Positions 1-10,822 of a DNA stretch of 64,000 bases are shown in pieces. The notes under the pieces were generated by a model. That model had not been told where the DNA came from. It did not search any database and was given only the letters and a program-made list of their open reading frames with translations. Position 1 is the stretch's first letter. Each line of letters begins with the position of its first letter. This DNA is from Arion vulgaris (lineage: Eukaryota > Mollusca > Gastropoda > Stylommatophora > Arionidae): contig CM036762.1 of the NCBI GenBank assembly GCA_020796225.1, positions 18,647,286 through 18,711,285 on the forward strand, read 5' to 3'. Position numbers and translations under genes: made by a program.

Positions 1-3000
1 AGGTCTCAATAACGAAGTGGTAAAAGTAACATCTTGTTGGGGGTCTCAATGACGAGATTTCGAGATAACCTACTGTAGTAACATCTTGTTGGAGGTCTCA
101 ATAACGAAGTGGTAAAAGTAACATCTTGTTGGAGGTCTCAATGACGAAGTGGTAAAAGTAACATCTTGTTGGAGGTCTCAATGACGAGATTTCGAGATAA
201 CCTACTGTAGTAACATCTTGTTGGAGGTCTCAATAACGAAGTGGTAAAGTAACATCTTGTTGGGGTCTCAATGACGAGATTTCGAGATAACCTACTGTAG
301 TAACATCTTGTTGGAGGTCTCAATAACGAAGTGGTAAAAGTAACATCTTGTTGGAGGTCTCAATAACAAGTGGTAAAGTAACATCTTGTTGGAGGTCTCA
401 ATAACAAGTGGTAAAAGTAACATCTTGTTGGAGGTCTCAATAACGAAGTGGTAAAAGTAACATCTTGTTGGGGGTCTCAATGACGAGATTTCGAGATAAC
501 CTACTGTAGTAACATCTTGTTGGAGGTCTCAATAACGAAGTTGTAAAAGTAACATCTTGTTGAGGGTCTCAATAACGAAGTGGTAAAAGTAACATCTTGT
601 TGGAGGTCTCAATAACGAAGTGGTAAAAGTAACATCTTGTTGGAGGTCTCAATGACGAGATTTCGAGATAACCTACTGTAGTAACATCTTGTTGGAGGTC
701 TCAATGACGAAGTGGTAAAAGTAACATCTTGTTGGAGGTCTCAATAACGAAGTGGTAAAAGTAACATCTTGTTGGAGGTCTCAATAACGAAGTGGTAAAA
801 GTAACATCTTGTTGGGGGTCTCAATAACGAAGTGGTAAAAGTAACATCTTGTTGGAGGTCTCAATAACGAAGTGGTAAAAGTAACAGCTTGTTGAGGGTC
901 TCATAACAAGTGGTAAAAGTAACATCTTGTTGGAGGTCTCAATAACGAAGTGGTAAAAGTAACATCTTGTTGGAGGTCTCAATAACGAAGTGGTAAAAGT
1001 AACAGCTTGTTGGAGGTCTCAATAACGAAGTGGTAAAAGTAACATCTTGTTGAGGGTCTCAATGACGAAGTGGTAAAAGTAACATCTTGTTGGGGGTCTC
1101 AATAACGAAGTGGTAAAAGTAACAGCTTGTTGGGGGTCTCAATAACGAAGTGGTAAAAGTAACATCTTGTTGGAGGTCTCAATAACGAAGTGGTAAAAGT
1201 AACATCTTGTTGGAGGTCTCAATAACGAAGTGGTAAAAGTAACATCTTGTTGGAGGTCTCAATAACGAAGTGGTAAAGTAACATCTTGTTGGGGGTCTCA
1301 ATAACGAAGTGGTAAAAGTAACATCTTGTTGGAGGTCTCAATAACGAAGTGGTAAAGTAACATCTTGTTGGAGGTCTCAATAACGAAGTGGTAAAAGTAA
1401 CATCTTGTTGGAGGTCTCAATGACGAAGTGGTAAAAGTAACATCTTGTTGGAGGTCTCAATGACGAGATTTCGAGATAACCTACTGTAGTAACATCTTGT
1501 TGGAGGTCTCAATAACGAAGTGGTAAAGTAACATCTTGTTGGAGGTCTCAATAACGAAGTGGTAAAAGTAACATCTTGTTGGAGGTCTCAATAAAGAAGT
1601 GGTAAAAGTAACAGCTTGTTGAGGGTCTCAATAACGAAGTGGTAAAAGTAACATCTTGTTGGAGGTCTCAATGACGAGATTTCGAGATAACCTACTGTAG
1701 TAACATCTTGTTGGAGGTCTCAATAACGAAGTGGTAAAAGTAACATCTTGTTGGAGGTCTCAATGACGAGATTTCGAGATAACCTACTGTAGTAACATCT
1801 TGTTGGAGGTCTCAATAACGAAGTTGTAAAAGTAACATCTTGTTGGAGGTCTCAATGACGAGATTTCGAGATAACCTACTGTAGTAACATCTTGTTGGAG
1901 GTCTCAATAACGAAGTGGTAAAAGTAACATCTTGTTGGGGGTCTCAATAACGAAGTGGTAAAAGTAACATCTTGTTGGAGGTCTCAATAACGAAGTGGTA
2001 AAGTAACATCTTGTTGGAGGTCTCAATAACGAAGTGGTAAAAGTAACATCTTGTTGGAGGTCTCAATGACGAGATTTCGAGATAACCTACTGTAGTAACA
2101 TCTTGTTGGAGGTCTCAATAACGAAGTGGTAAAAGTAACAGCTTGTTGAGGGTCTCAATGACGAAGTGGTAAAAGTAACATCTTGTTGGAGGTCTCAATA
2201 ACGAAGTGGTAAAAGTAACATCTTGTTGGGGGTCTCAATAACGAAGTGGTAAAAGTAACAGCTTGTTGAGGGTCTCAATGACGAGATTTCGAGATAACCT
2301 ACTGTAGTAACATCTTGTTGGAGGTCTCAATGACGAAGTGGTAAAAGTAACATCTTGTTGGAGGTCTCAATAACGAAGTGGTAAAAGTAACATCTTGTTG
2401 AGGGTCTCAATAACGAAGTGGTAAAAGTAACATCTTGTTGGGGGTCTCAATAACGAAGTGGTAAAAGTAACATCTTGTTGGAGGTCTCAATAACGAAGTG
2501 GTAAAAGTAACATCTTGTTGGAGGTCTCAATAACGAAGTGGTAAAAGTAACATCTTGTTGGAGGTCTCAATAACGAAGTGGTAAAAGTAACATCTTGTTG
2601 GAGGTCTCAATGACGAAGTGGTAAAAGTAACATCTTGTTGGAGGTCTCAATAACGAAGTGGTAAAATTAACATCTTGTTGGAGGTCTCAATAACGAAGTG
2701 GTAAAAGTAACATCTTGTTGGAGGTCTCAATAACGAAGTGGTAAAAGTAACATCTTGTTGGAGGTCTCAATAACGAAGTGGTAAAAGTAACATCTTGTTG
2801 GAGGTCTCAATGACGAGATTTCGAGATAACCTACTGTAGTAACATCTTGTTGGAGGTCTCAATAACGAAGTGGTAAAGTAACATCTTGTTGGAGGTCTCA
2901 ATGACGAGATTTCGAGATAACCTACTGTAGTAACATCTTGTTGGAGGTCTCAATAACGAAGTGGTAAAAGTAACATCTTGTTGGGGGTCTCAATAACGAA

Positions 3001-5625
3001 GTGGTAAAAGTAACATCTTGTTGGAGGTCTCAATAACGAAGTGGTAAAAGTAACAGCTTGTTGGAGGTCTCAATGACGAAGTGGTAAAAGTAACATCTTG
3101 TTGGGGGTCTCAATAACGAAGTGGTAAAAGTAACATCTTGTTGGAGGTCTCAATGACGAGATTTCGAGATAACCTACTGTAGTAACATCTTGTTGGAGGT
3201 CTCAATAACGAAGTGGTTAAAGTAACATCTTGTTGGAGGTCTCAATGACGAGATTTCGAGATAACCTACTGTAGTAACATCTTGTTGGAGGTCTCAATAA
3301 CGAAGTGGTAAAAGTAACATCTTGTTGGAGGTCTCAATGACGAGATTTCGAGATAACCTACTTTAGTAACATCTTGTTGGAGGTCTCAATAACGAAGTGG
3401 TAAAAGTAACAGCTTGTTGGAGGTCTCAATGACGAGATTTCGAGATAACCTACTGTAGTAACATCTTGTTGGAGGTCTCAATGACGAAGTGGTAAAAGTA
3501 ACATCTTGTTGGAGGTCTCAATGACGAAGTGGTAAAAGTAACATCTTGTTGGAGGTCTCAATAACGAAGTGGTAAAAGTAACATCTTGTTGGAGGTCTCA
3601 ATAACGAAGTGGTAAAAGTAACATCTTGTTGGAGGTCTCAATAACGAAGTGGTAAAGTAACATCTTGTTGGGGGTCTCAATAACGAAGTGGTAAAAGTAA
3701 CATCTTGTTGGAGGTCTCAATGACGAAGTGGTAAAAGTAACATCTTGTTGGAGGTCTCAATGACGAGATTTCGAGATAACCTACTGTAGTAACATCTTGT
3801 TGGAGGTCTCAATAACGAAGTGGTAAAGTAACATCTTGTTGAGGTCTCAATGACGAAGTGGTAAAAGTAACATCTTGTTGGAGGTCTCAATAACGAAGTG
3901 GTAAAGTAACATCTTGTTGGAGGTCTCAATGACGAGATTTCGAGATAACCTACTGTAGTAACATCTTGTTGGAGGTCTCAATAACGAAGTGGTAAAGTAA
4001 CATCTTGTTGGGGGTCTCAATGACGAAGTGGTAAAAGTAACATCTTGTTGGAGGTCTCAATAACGAAGTGGTAAAAGTAACATCTTGTTGGAGGTCTCAA
4101 TGACGAGATTTCGAGATAACCTACTGTAGTAACATCTTGTTGGAGGTCTCAATAACGAAGTGGTAAAAGTAACATCTTGTTGGAGGTCTCAATGACGAGA
4201 TTTCGAGATAACCTACTGTAGTAACATCTTGTTGGAGGTCTCAATAACGAAGTGGTAAAAGTAACATCTTGTTGGAGGTCTCAATAACGAAGTGGTAAAA
4301 GTAACATCTTGTTGGAGGTCTCAATGACGAAGTGGTAAAAGTAACATCTTGTTGGAGGTCTCAATGACGAAGTGGTAAAAGTAACATCTTGTTGGAGGTC
4401 TCAATGACGAGATTTCGAGATAACCTACTTTAGTAACATCTTGTTGGAGGTCTAAATAACGAAGTGTAAAAGTAACATCTTGTTGGAGGTCTCAATAACG
4501 AAGTGGTAAAGTAACATCTTGTTGGAGGTCTCAATGACGAGATTTCGAGATAACCTACTGTAGTAACATCTTGTTGGAGGTCTCAATAACGAAGTGGTAA
4601 AAGTAACATCTTGTTGGAGGTCTCAATGACGAGATTTCGAGATAACCTACTGTAGTAACATCTTGTTGGAGGTCTCAATAACGAAGTGGTAAAGTAACAT
4701 CTTGTTGGGGGTCTCAATAACGAAGTGGTAAAAGTAACATCTTGTTGGAGGTCTCAATGACGAGATTTCGAGATAACCTACTGTAGTAACATCTTGTTGG
4801 AGGTCTCAATGACGAAGTGGTAAAAGTAACATCTTGTTGGGGGTCTCAATGACGAGATTTCGAGATAACCTACTGTAGTAACATCTTGTTGGAGGTCTCA
4901 ATAACGAAGTGGTAAAAGTAACATCTTGTTGGAGGTCTCAATAACGAAGTGGTAAAAGTAACATCTTGTTGGAGGTCTCAATAACTAAGTGGTAAAAGTA
5001 ACATCTTGTTGAGGTCTCAATAACGAAGTGGTAAAAGTAACATCTTGTTGGAGGTCTCAATAACGAAGTGGTAAAGTAACATCTTGTTGGAGGTCTCAAT
5101 AACGAAGTGGTAAAAGTAACATCTTGTTGGAGGTCTCAATAACGAAGTGGTAAAAGTAACATCTTGTTGGAGGTCTCAATGACGAGATTTCGAGATAACC
5201 TACTGTAGTAACATCTTGTTGGAGGTCTCAATAACGAAGTGGTAAAAGTAACATCTTGTTGGAGGTCTCAATAACGAAGTGGTAAAAGTAACATCTTGTT
5301 GGAGGTCTCAATGACGAGATTTCGAGATAACCTACTGTAGTAACATCTTGTTGGAGGTCTCAATAACGAAGTGGTAAAAGTAACATCTTGTTGGAGGTCT
5401 CAATGACGAGATTTCGAGATAACCTACTGTAGTAACATCTTGTTGGAGGTCTCAATAACGAAGTGGTAAAAGTAACATCTTGTTGGAGGTCTCAATAACG
5501 AAGTGGTAAAAGTAACATCTTGTTGGAGGTCTCAATAACGAAGTGGTAAAGTAACATCTTGTTGGGGTCTCAATGACGAAGTGGTAAAAGTAACAGCTTG
5601 TTGGGGGTCTCAATAACGAAGTGGT
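1..5625. repeat. Two-monomer (40 bp / 52 bp) minisatellite array
   Basis: Roughly 130 tandem units run from the left edge, so the array continues outside the window. Monomer A is about 40 bp and monomer B about 52 bp. They share ends (GGTCTCAATRACGA at one side, GTAACATCTTGTTGG at the other) but differ in the middle: A has AGTGGTAAAA, B has GATTTCGAGATAACCTACTG. Both types are interspersed irregularly and are nearly identical throughout, with small recurrent variants (CATCTT/CAGCTT, AATAACG/AATGACG, AAAGT/AAAAGT). The shared GGTCTCAATGACGAAGTGG is the 5' head of the SINE at the right end, and the B core matches the single-copy flank just before that SINE. Open frames across the array on the minus strand are repeat artefacts. 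Confidence 0.96.
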
Positions 5626-5711
5626 TAAATCGTTTTCATTCAAACTCCTTGTCTACAGATTCATGAAGCAAGGTAAGATTTCGAGATAACCTACTGTAGT
5701 AACATCTTGTT

Positions 5712-5940
5712 GGGGGTCTCAATGACGAAGTGGTTAAGTCGTTTTCCTGCCGTATTGATGGTTGTGGGTTCCAATCCGGACCGAGACGAATGTGAAATTT
5801 TTGGGAGATCCTAGGATTGTTGCCGGGAGCTACGGGTTTCTGCTTTGGGCAATGCTCTCAGCAGATGGCATCCCATCTCTGCCGACAGGGCCGGTGTCAA
5901 CCCGGGGAAACCCGGTTCAATGAAGTCAATCCTTCACCTT
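5712..5940 (+). mobile_element. tRNA-derived SINE, family S1 (array-founding copy)
   Basis: It begins GGGGTCTCAATGACGAAGTGG, with an A-box-like GACGAAGTGGTTAAG near the start and a B-box-like GGTTCCAATCC about 45 bp later. The body ends in CCCGGTTCAATGAAGTCAAT. The same body and 3' end occur on the minus strand at 10640-10822 and 24857-25035. A related truncated head lies at 5606-5668, and the array's B-type flank lies directly upstream at 5673-5711. Confidence 0.8.
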
Positions 5941-6019
5941 TGGACCTTTGACTGCATAAGAGGTGGGAAAGACAACGATATACGTTAATACACTTGATCG
6001 CAGTTTTTTAATGGCTTTA

Positions 6020-6195
6020 TTGATTGACAGGATCATCATTATTACACTTCTGTGAACAACCAGGTGTGCTCTGATCTCTTTTTTACACAGGAAGATCTCA
6101 TTTGCAGTGTACGAACTCCGTAGCACCGGCGAGGGTTACCGATGTAATTTTGAATATGAAAAAATATTGTAGGAATTTAATTTTAATTTGTTTAA
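6020..6195 (-). mobile_element. SINE family S4, 3' half
   Basis: This is the reverse complement of the body of the full S4 copies at 22563-22975 and 57884-58298. Shared blocks are the GCCGGTGCTACGGAGTTCGT region and the block ending GATCTTCCTGTG...GAGCACAC. It has lost its tRNA-like head. Confidence 0.75.
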
Positions 6196-6225
6196 TGAGT
6201 TTTGACCAAGCAGCAATTTTACAGC

Positions 6226-6736
6226 ATAAATCAATCAAATGCCGTGCCTGCCGGCGTAGCGATCATGTCTCTCCACAACTCTCTTTGCTTGGTGCATGTA
6301 ATTAGTTCTGACGTCGATATGTTGTCGATCCATGATGTCAGGCCATCCAACATCTTCTCCTCTGTCTTCCACGATCTCTCCTTCCCTGAATTTTACCTGT
6401 AGTCACCAAATGTTCTAAACCTTCTCTTCGCATTATATGCCCGAAGAACCTTGATTGTCGGATTCTTATTCTTTTGATAAGGTTTCTTTGTGTGCAGGCC
6501 TGATTTAAAACCTCCACATTTGTTTTCTTTGCAGTCCATGGAATTTTCAACATTCTTCTGTAAAACCACATCTCTGTGGCTTCCAATGATCGTATTGATT
6601 GTCTGTTCATTGTCCATGATTCGCTGCCATACATAAGTATTGGCTCAATTGAACCGACTGCAGTTCTCGTTTTCGCAATGTCATTGGTAGTGAGTTCACG
6701 CATAGTGTGTTCTTCATTTTCATAAAAGCTGCTTTC
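6226..6736 (-). pseudogene. Non-LTR retrotransposon (LINE-A) RT C-terminal fragment
   Basis: Read on the minus strand this encodes the region after the catalytic RT core: IEPILMYGSESWTMN, WFYRRMLKIPWTAKKTNVEV and SRFFGHIMRREGLEH, then a basic GRRDRGRQRRR stretch. It ends in a 3' tail with ATTGATT-type repeats near 6232. The copy at 16360-17240 is collinear and nearly identical. The 5' side runs straight into the 81-bp array, whose unit comes from the adjoining RT sequence. The element is 5'-truncated and dead. Confidence 0.88.
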
Positions 6737-7384
6737 GTTTGAGCTATTCTACTCCTAATCTCTATTGTACATCTTCCATCTGATGTTAGGTTTTACAGCA
6801 TACTAATATCTAATTTCTTTTTGTTTGAGCTATTCCTAATCTCTATTGTACATCTTCCATCTGATGTTAGGTTTTACAGCATACTAATATCTAATTTCTT
6901 TTTGTTTGAGCTATTCCTAATCTCTATTGTACATCTTCCATCTAATGTTAGGTTTTACAGCATACTAATATCTAATTTCTTTTTGTTTGAGCTATTCCTA
7001 ATCTCTATTGTACATCTTCCATCTAATGTTAGGTTTTACAGCATACTAATATCTAATTTCTTTTTGTTTGAGCTATTCCTAATCTCTATTGTACATCTTC
7101 CATCTAATGTTAGGTTTTACAGCATACTAATATCTAATTTCTTTTTGTTTGAGCTATTCCTAATCTCTATTGTACATCTTCCATCTAATGTTAGGTTTTA
7201 CAGCATACTAATATCTAATTTCTTTTTGTTTGAGCTATTCCTAATCTCTATTGTACATCTTCCATCTAATGTTAGGTTTTACAGCATACTAATATCTAAT
7301 TTCTTTTTGTTTGAGCTATTCCTAATCTCTATTGTACATCTTCCATCTAATGTTAGGTTTTACAGCATACTAATATCTAATTTC
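6737..7384. repeat. 81-bp minisatellite made from LINE-A RT sequence
   Basis: There is one ancestral partial unit plus seven near-perfect 81-bp units starting about 6833, 6914, 6995, 7076, 7157, 7238 and 7319. The segment GAGCTATTC..CCTAATCTC TATTGTACATCTTCCATCTG is the reverse complement of LINE-A at about 16685-16735, which follows the RT 'YLG' motif. Because 81 is divisible by 3, a 215-residue open frame with a 27-residue period appears on the + strand (6821-7468). It has no support as a real protein. Confidence 0.93.
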
Positions 7385-7515
7385 AACTGCCAATGGTTCT
7401 TTTACGTTCTCAACTTGAACATGGTATCTAGGTTTTGTCGTGCGTCTCCAATAGGACTAGAAACTTGATATCCCATACATTGAGGTTAGGGGTCTCTTGA
7501 AAAATATCTCGATCA
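7385..7515 (-). mobile_element. SINE family S4, central fragment
   Basis: This is the reverse complement of the middle of the S4 copy at 22563-22975: the block around CAGAGACCCCTGATCTTAGT, the CTATCGGAGACAGACGATAA block, and the stretch ending in TTGGCAGTT. It lies immediately beside the 81-bp array and is diverged. Confidence 0.7.
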
Positions 7516-7689
7516 CTCGATGTGGAGAACGAACTGAGTACCTATGGAGTGAGAGGCGAACACTTTACCTCTACCCTTATTTTAAGAATAGATCGCTAAT
7601 AAACATATCAACAATAAACAATCACATGCTCATAGCAGCATCACCCATGCCGAACAAGTCACTGAGAAGAGTCCAAACCGAATATGGCT

Positions 7690-7870
7690 TCCTAATCCTC
7701 CGAATTGTGAAACGGATTAACGCATTGCGTAAGCGTTCGACTATCAACTCGGACTCAAGAGGGGTGTGAGTTCAATCCCACACTCGACGTTCCATGCGTG
7801 AGGAAAGGAATTGATCTTCCTACCTCCTGCACACTAGAATCTGAAAATATGAAGTGACAGGCACTTCATA
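7690..7870 (+). mobile_element. tRNA-derived SINE, family S6
   Basis: A B-box-like GAGTTCAATCCCAC follows an A-box-like head around ACGGATTAACGCATTG. The body CGACGTTCCATGCGTGAGG continues to CTTCCTACCTCCTGC. Matching copies are at 43090-43262 (minus) and, more decayed, 28260-28390 (plus). It is not a real tRNA because no clean cloverleaf forms. Confidence 0.7.
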
Positions 7871-8224
7871 CTCTAATGTCTGAAAAGGCTACGGAATTAT
7901 TTTTCTTAAGTCTTCAAGGTTTGGGATTTGGCTTGGAATTAACATGGTCATCTTGTAAAACTTTTTATGTTACGGAAACGACAACGAAAACACAATCTAT
8001 CTGCAACAAAATCGTACATGTGCTCTGTTTTTTTTTTTTTTTTTTCCGCCCGCTTTCAACTCAGACGAAGTTCCATCTCTGAAACTGATTTTTGCGTGAA
8101 AATCTGTTTTCCAATTTCTTACAATGGCAGCAGCGTGCACATTGTAAATTACTTTACACTGGCAGCCGTGTGCTCAATGTACTCGTAATTAGTATTCCCT
8201 CGCCATACAGGCAGATTTTCTCCG

Positions 8225-8360
8225 ACTTCAGAGGTACTCACGTTATCGTCATGAGTAAGACCAGGGACTCGAACAAATGCCGGACAGTAGGTTCGAACCC
8301 GAGCTATGAAGCGTCTCACAGCTAGCAGGCCGAGCTACTATCAACTACTCTAGGCAGTCC
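8225..8360 (-). mobile_element. tRNA-like SINE head fragment
   Basis: On the minus strand a B-box-like GGGTTCGAACCTAC is preceded by an A-box-like TAGTAGCTCGGCCTGC. I found no second copy in the window, so the family is unassigned. Confidence 0.4.
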
Positions 8361-8394
8361 CCACATGTGCTCTGTCAAGAACTATCTCTAAGCA

Positions 8395-8575
8395 AGAATT
8401 ACTTACACAGTGTCAGCAAGATAATACGATGACCATCTTTCAAAACATACGACGGAGATGGATTGGACATTTGATAGAAAAGGAAGACTGTCATGAAAAC
8501 TGCACTGAAATGAACACTGTAGTGTGAACGAAAACGTGGAAGACCCAAAACCAACTAGGAGAGAACGGTAAAATA
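8395..8575 (+). pseudogene. LINE C-terminal fragment
   Basis: The + strand reads a RRRWIGHL-type motif followed about 30 codons later by an ERKRGRPKTN-type motif in a shifted frame. This order is typical of the region after RT in many arthropod non-LTR elements and recurs at 37640-38100 and 47330-47665. It is heavily frameshifted. Confidence 0.55.
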
Positions 8576-8661
8576 AGAACATAATTGTTTGTTACGTTGT
8601 GGATTAAAGCTTCATTAAACCGAGACACGTCCCTGTCAGAGAAATGAATCATAACTGCAAC

Positions 8662-8827
8662 CAGTGGCGGCTCGTGATTATTTTTGTTTGTGGGGCCAGG
8701 CAGAAATTTTTGGAAAAATCATGGTTTCGGTTAGGATATATTTTAATATATAAAGTAATAAATACACGTTACACCTTATCTTTGGTGGGGCCCGACACAA
8801 CTGGTTCTTAATGACGAGTCGCCACTA
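8662..8827. mobile_element. Small hAT-like non-autonomous DNA transposon (MITE)
   Basis: A 166-bp element has terminal inverted repeats: CAGTGGCGGCTCGTGAT at the left, and TAGTGGCGACTCGTCAT at the right when read inward. It is flanked by ACTGCAAC (8654-8661) and GCTGCAGC (8828-8835), which match at 6 of 8 positions and fit a decayed 8-bp TSD. The interior is AT-rich and non-coding. TIRs beginning CAGTGGCGG with an 8-bp TSD suggest hAT, but no transposase is present. Confidence 0.7.
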
Positions 8828-9059
8828 GCTGCAGCGTAATACAGCGGATGTCCAGGAGCAGCAAAGAATAGTGCGCTTTTGTGGCTACTGCACCAGGGGC
8901 ATTACAGGCTATAGAGGTGTGTGACACCATGGCATGTAGCATTTAGTTATGTAGATATATTACTGCCGTCCTTGGATGTGGAGATATCAGTTGAACTAAT
9001 ATGATATCATGTATGTATGTATGCAACATCACATGTGGAGGCAAAAGAGAGCGCAGAGA

Positions 9060-9200
9060 GCAGAGAGAACATCCTATGTATCATCTCTAGTCTCCAGGTT
9101 TACCTGCAGCAACTGTGGCAAGGTGTGCCACTCCATAATATGCCATTACAGCCACAAGAAACGTTGTGATTCAGCGCAGAACATACTACGTGACGCAAGA
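9060..9200 (+). pseudogene. LINE C-terminal C2H2-like zinc-finger remnant
   Basis: The frame reads FTCSNCGKVCHSIICHYSH then KKRC, a C-x2-C...H-x3-H/C finger. Similar terminal fingers occur in the LINE-C remnants at 25060-25245 and 27600-28200. No longer ORF supports a host zinc-finger gene. Confidence 0.5.
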
Positions 9201-9289
9201 CCTATTATCTCCTGAGACAAAGAGGCCAATGAATGATAATGTGTAAATGCACAAGAGTGTGTAAGTGTATGTGTATATATATATATATT

Positions 9290-9760
9290 TCTCTCGTATG
9301 TTACATAGGACCTGCAAGTAATTTCTCCATACCGCTCTGTCTGGGCAACTCGCTCAACCTCTTCCATGGAATTGAGTCCGATATTTCTTGCCTCTCTCAT
9401 CAAAGTTCGTTTCATGGTTTTCCTAGGGTGTCCTCTATTGTTTTATCCCTTTGCCTCATTTGGTATTCTTTGATCATTTCTTCTCAATGTATGCCCAACA
9501 TTTCCTCTCCTTCTTATAACTGTTGTTACTAGTGTTTGACCAGACATTTCTCTGATTTCATCACTTCTTAAGAATTCGTCCTATTTGGTGTTCATTACTA
9601 TTCGCAGATATCTATTCTCAAATGCATTTAACTTGCTTTAATCATTTTCCAACCCTCGCTGACATATCTTATTACTGATACAACATTTGAATTGAAAATT
9701 CTTACTTCAGTTTTACAATTATATAACTTGCAGTTCCATATTTTATTTAGACTTTTAAAA
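9290..9760 (-). pseudogene. LINE RT C-terminal fragment beside the bHLH exon
   Basis: The minus strand reads a TEVRIFNSNVVSVI...EGWKMIKAS motif, cognate to the 'IFNSNVxSVLLYGxExWKxTK' region after non-LTR RT domains. After several frameshifts come a GHTLRRND-like motif and REARNIGLNSMEEVE. It ends about 110 bp before the bHLH exon. A short TG-rich tract lies between them at about 9778-9820. Confidence 0.68.
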
Positions 9761-9873
9761 GTTGATGATGCTTTGACACGTGTGTGTATGCTTGTGTATA
9801 TCTGCGTGTATGTGTGCGCTTTGATACATATACACAAACTGATTTACTGTATATTCTTTCAATGTTTCGCCAG

Positions 9874-10069
9874 GTTTGAAGCTTCCGACAAGAAATTAGA
9901 CCCATATTCGCCTTTGTGCATGGTTCCTCTCCCAGACCACATGATTGAACCAAATTTTATTCGTCGCAGGAACGAACGAGAAAGAGAACGAGTACGGTGT
10001 GTTAACGAAGGTTATGATAAACTCAAAGAACATTTGCCAATAGAAAACAAGGACAAGCGAATAAGTAAG
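9874..10069 (+). CDS. Achaete-scute-like bHLH factor, exon with basic region, helix 1 and loop
   Basis: This codes for part of a class II bHLH transcription factor, expected to dimerise with an E-protein and bind CANNTG E-boxes in the nucleus. After a short leader containing DPYSPLCMVPLPDHM comes IEPNFIRRRNERERERVRCV (basic region with the ERER E-box-contact motif), NEGYDKLKEHLP (helix 1) and loop residues ENKDKRISK. The sequence is closest in pattern to the ASCL3/4/5 (ASCb) group rather than neural ASCL1. The 5' edge is a plausible acceptor (TTTCGCCAG|GTTTGAAG); the donor AAG|GTGAAG at 10070 is phase 0. Upstream in-frame codons look like intron plus LINE, so the initiator exon was not identified. 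ATG at 9920-9922 is a possible but weak alternative start. Confidence 0.88.
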
Positions 10070-10130
10070 GTGAAGGAGTTATTTATACTGGTGTTTTTGA
10101 TAGTTGTCTAATGAATCATTAATTTATAGC

Positions 10131-10310
10131 GGCGCCAATAGTGAAGTCGATAACACGCTTAGCTAGTAACCATGTGTCGTGGAAGCCCAGTGATTCGAGT
10201 CCAACTTGGGCCAAAAATGTTTGATGTGCACACGGTACGCCTACAGGTTCGTTGATCCTGTACTTCAGGATTGACTTCATTGCATCGGGTTTTATCCCAT
10301 TTTGGCGGAA
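10131..10310 (+). mobile_element. SINE S7 head joined to an inverted S1 3' end
   Basis: A tRNA-like head has an A-box-like AATAGTGAAGTCGATAACAC and a B-box-like GTGATTCGAGTCCAAC. A related head lies at 14355-14450 on the minus strand. At 10255-10310 the reverse complement of the S1 3' end (AGGATTGACTTCATTGCA) follows, so this is a composite of two fragments. Confidence 0.6.
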
Positions 10311-10494
10311 CGGCCTCACATAGTCAGAAAGGGCGCATAGTGTTAAACTCTTATACAAAGATCATAAAGCCCAAATATACGATGAAAAATGATCGTTAAA
10401 GAGCAATGAATACACGAAGGAAGGAAAGTGTGGGAGACTGACTGTATGCGAGACAGACTCAAACCATTTCCTGTAGGATAAAATTTGAAGCCCT

Positions 10495-10640
10495 GTCCTA
10501 CACATGTATGGTACCATAAACATATAGGGGCCTATGAATCGGGGTGCAACATACAATCATTCTTGTCAAAGATCAATTATACATCACAAAAATAATGGTC
10601 AAATTATTCGTAATGAACGAAAGCTAAGAAGAAAAAGACC
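10495..10640 (+). mobile_element. SINE S2, 3' half
   Basis: This matches the 3' part of the full S2 copy at 24595-24841: a TAGGGGCCTA block, GTGCAACATACA, TTCTTGTCAAAGATCAA, then the GAACGAA..AAGAAGAA end. The head is missing. Confidence 0.7.
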
Positions 10641-10822
10641 CCATATGGATTGGTCCCTCTCCACAGAAATGGCATGACACCTGTCGAGAGTATTGCACAA
10701 AGCACGAACTCAGTAGCTCCGGCAACAATCATGGGGGTCTCTGGAAAATATGCACTCGTGAACAAAACGGCGCGGTCCGGATTCGAACACACGACTTTCG
10801 ATTCGCATGGAAACTCTACCGC
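10640..10822 (-). mobile_element. SINE S1 body, split by the 29-bp array
   Basis: On the minus strand this is the S1 body and B-box (TGTTCGAATCCGGACCGCG). The matching 5' end of the same element (GGGTCTCTGTGGCTAAGTAG on the minus strand) lies 3.5 kb away at about 14309-14329. Everything between is the 29-bp expansion. The body is collinear with 24857-25035. Confidence 0.82.

Noticed and set aside
1..5625. CRISPR-like regular repeats
   Set aside because: No unique spacers; units are contiguous and the setting is eukaryotic.
138..5643. Short open frames through the 40/52-bp array
   Set aside because: They repeat the array period, have no start context and no domain.
6821..7468. 215-residue repetitive ORF
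   Set aside because: It is antisense to LINE-A RT sequence and exists only because the 81-bp period is a multiple of three.
7690..7800. Functional tRNA gene
   Set aside because: Box A/B-like motifs exist but no cloverleaf with acceptor and anticodon stems; other copies share the non-tRNA body.
8027..8046. Poly-T run as a terminator or retrogene tail
   Set aside because: No retrogene or Pol III gene lies beside it in the correct orientation.
9009..9215. Host C2H2 zinc-finger gene
   Set aside because: A single finger in a short frame, resembling LINE C-terminal fingers nearby.
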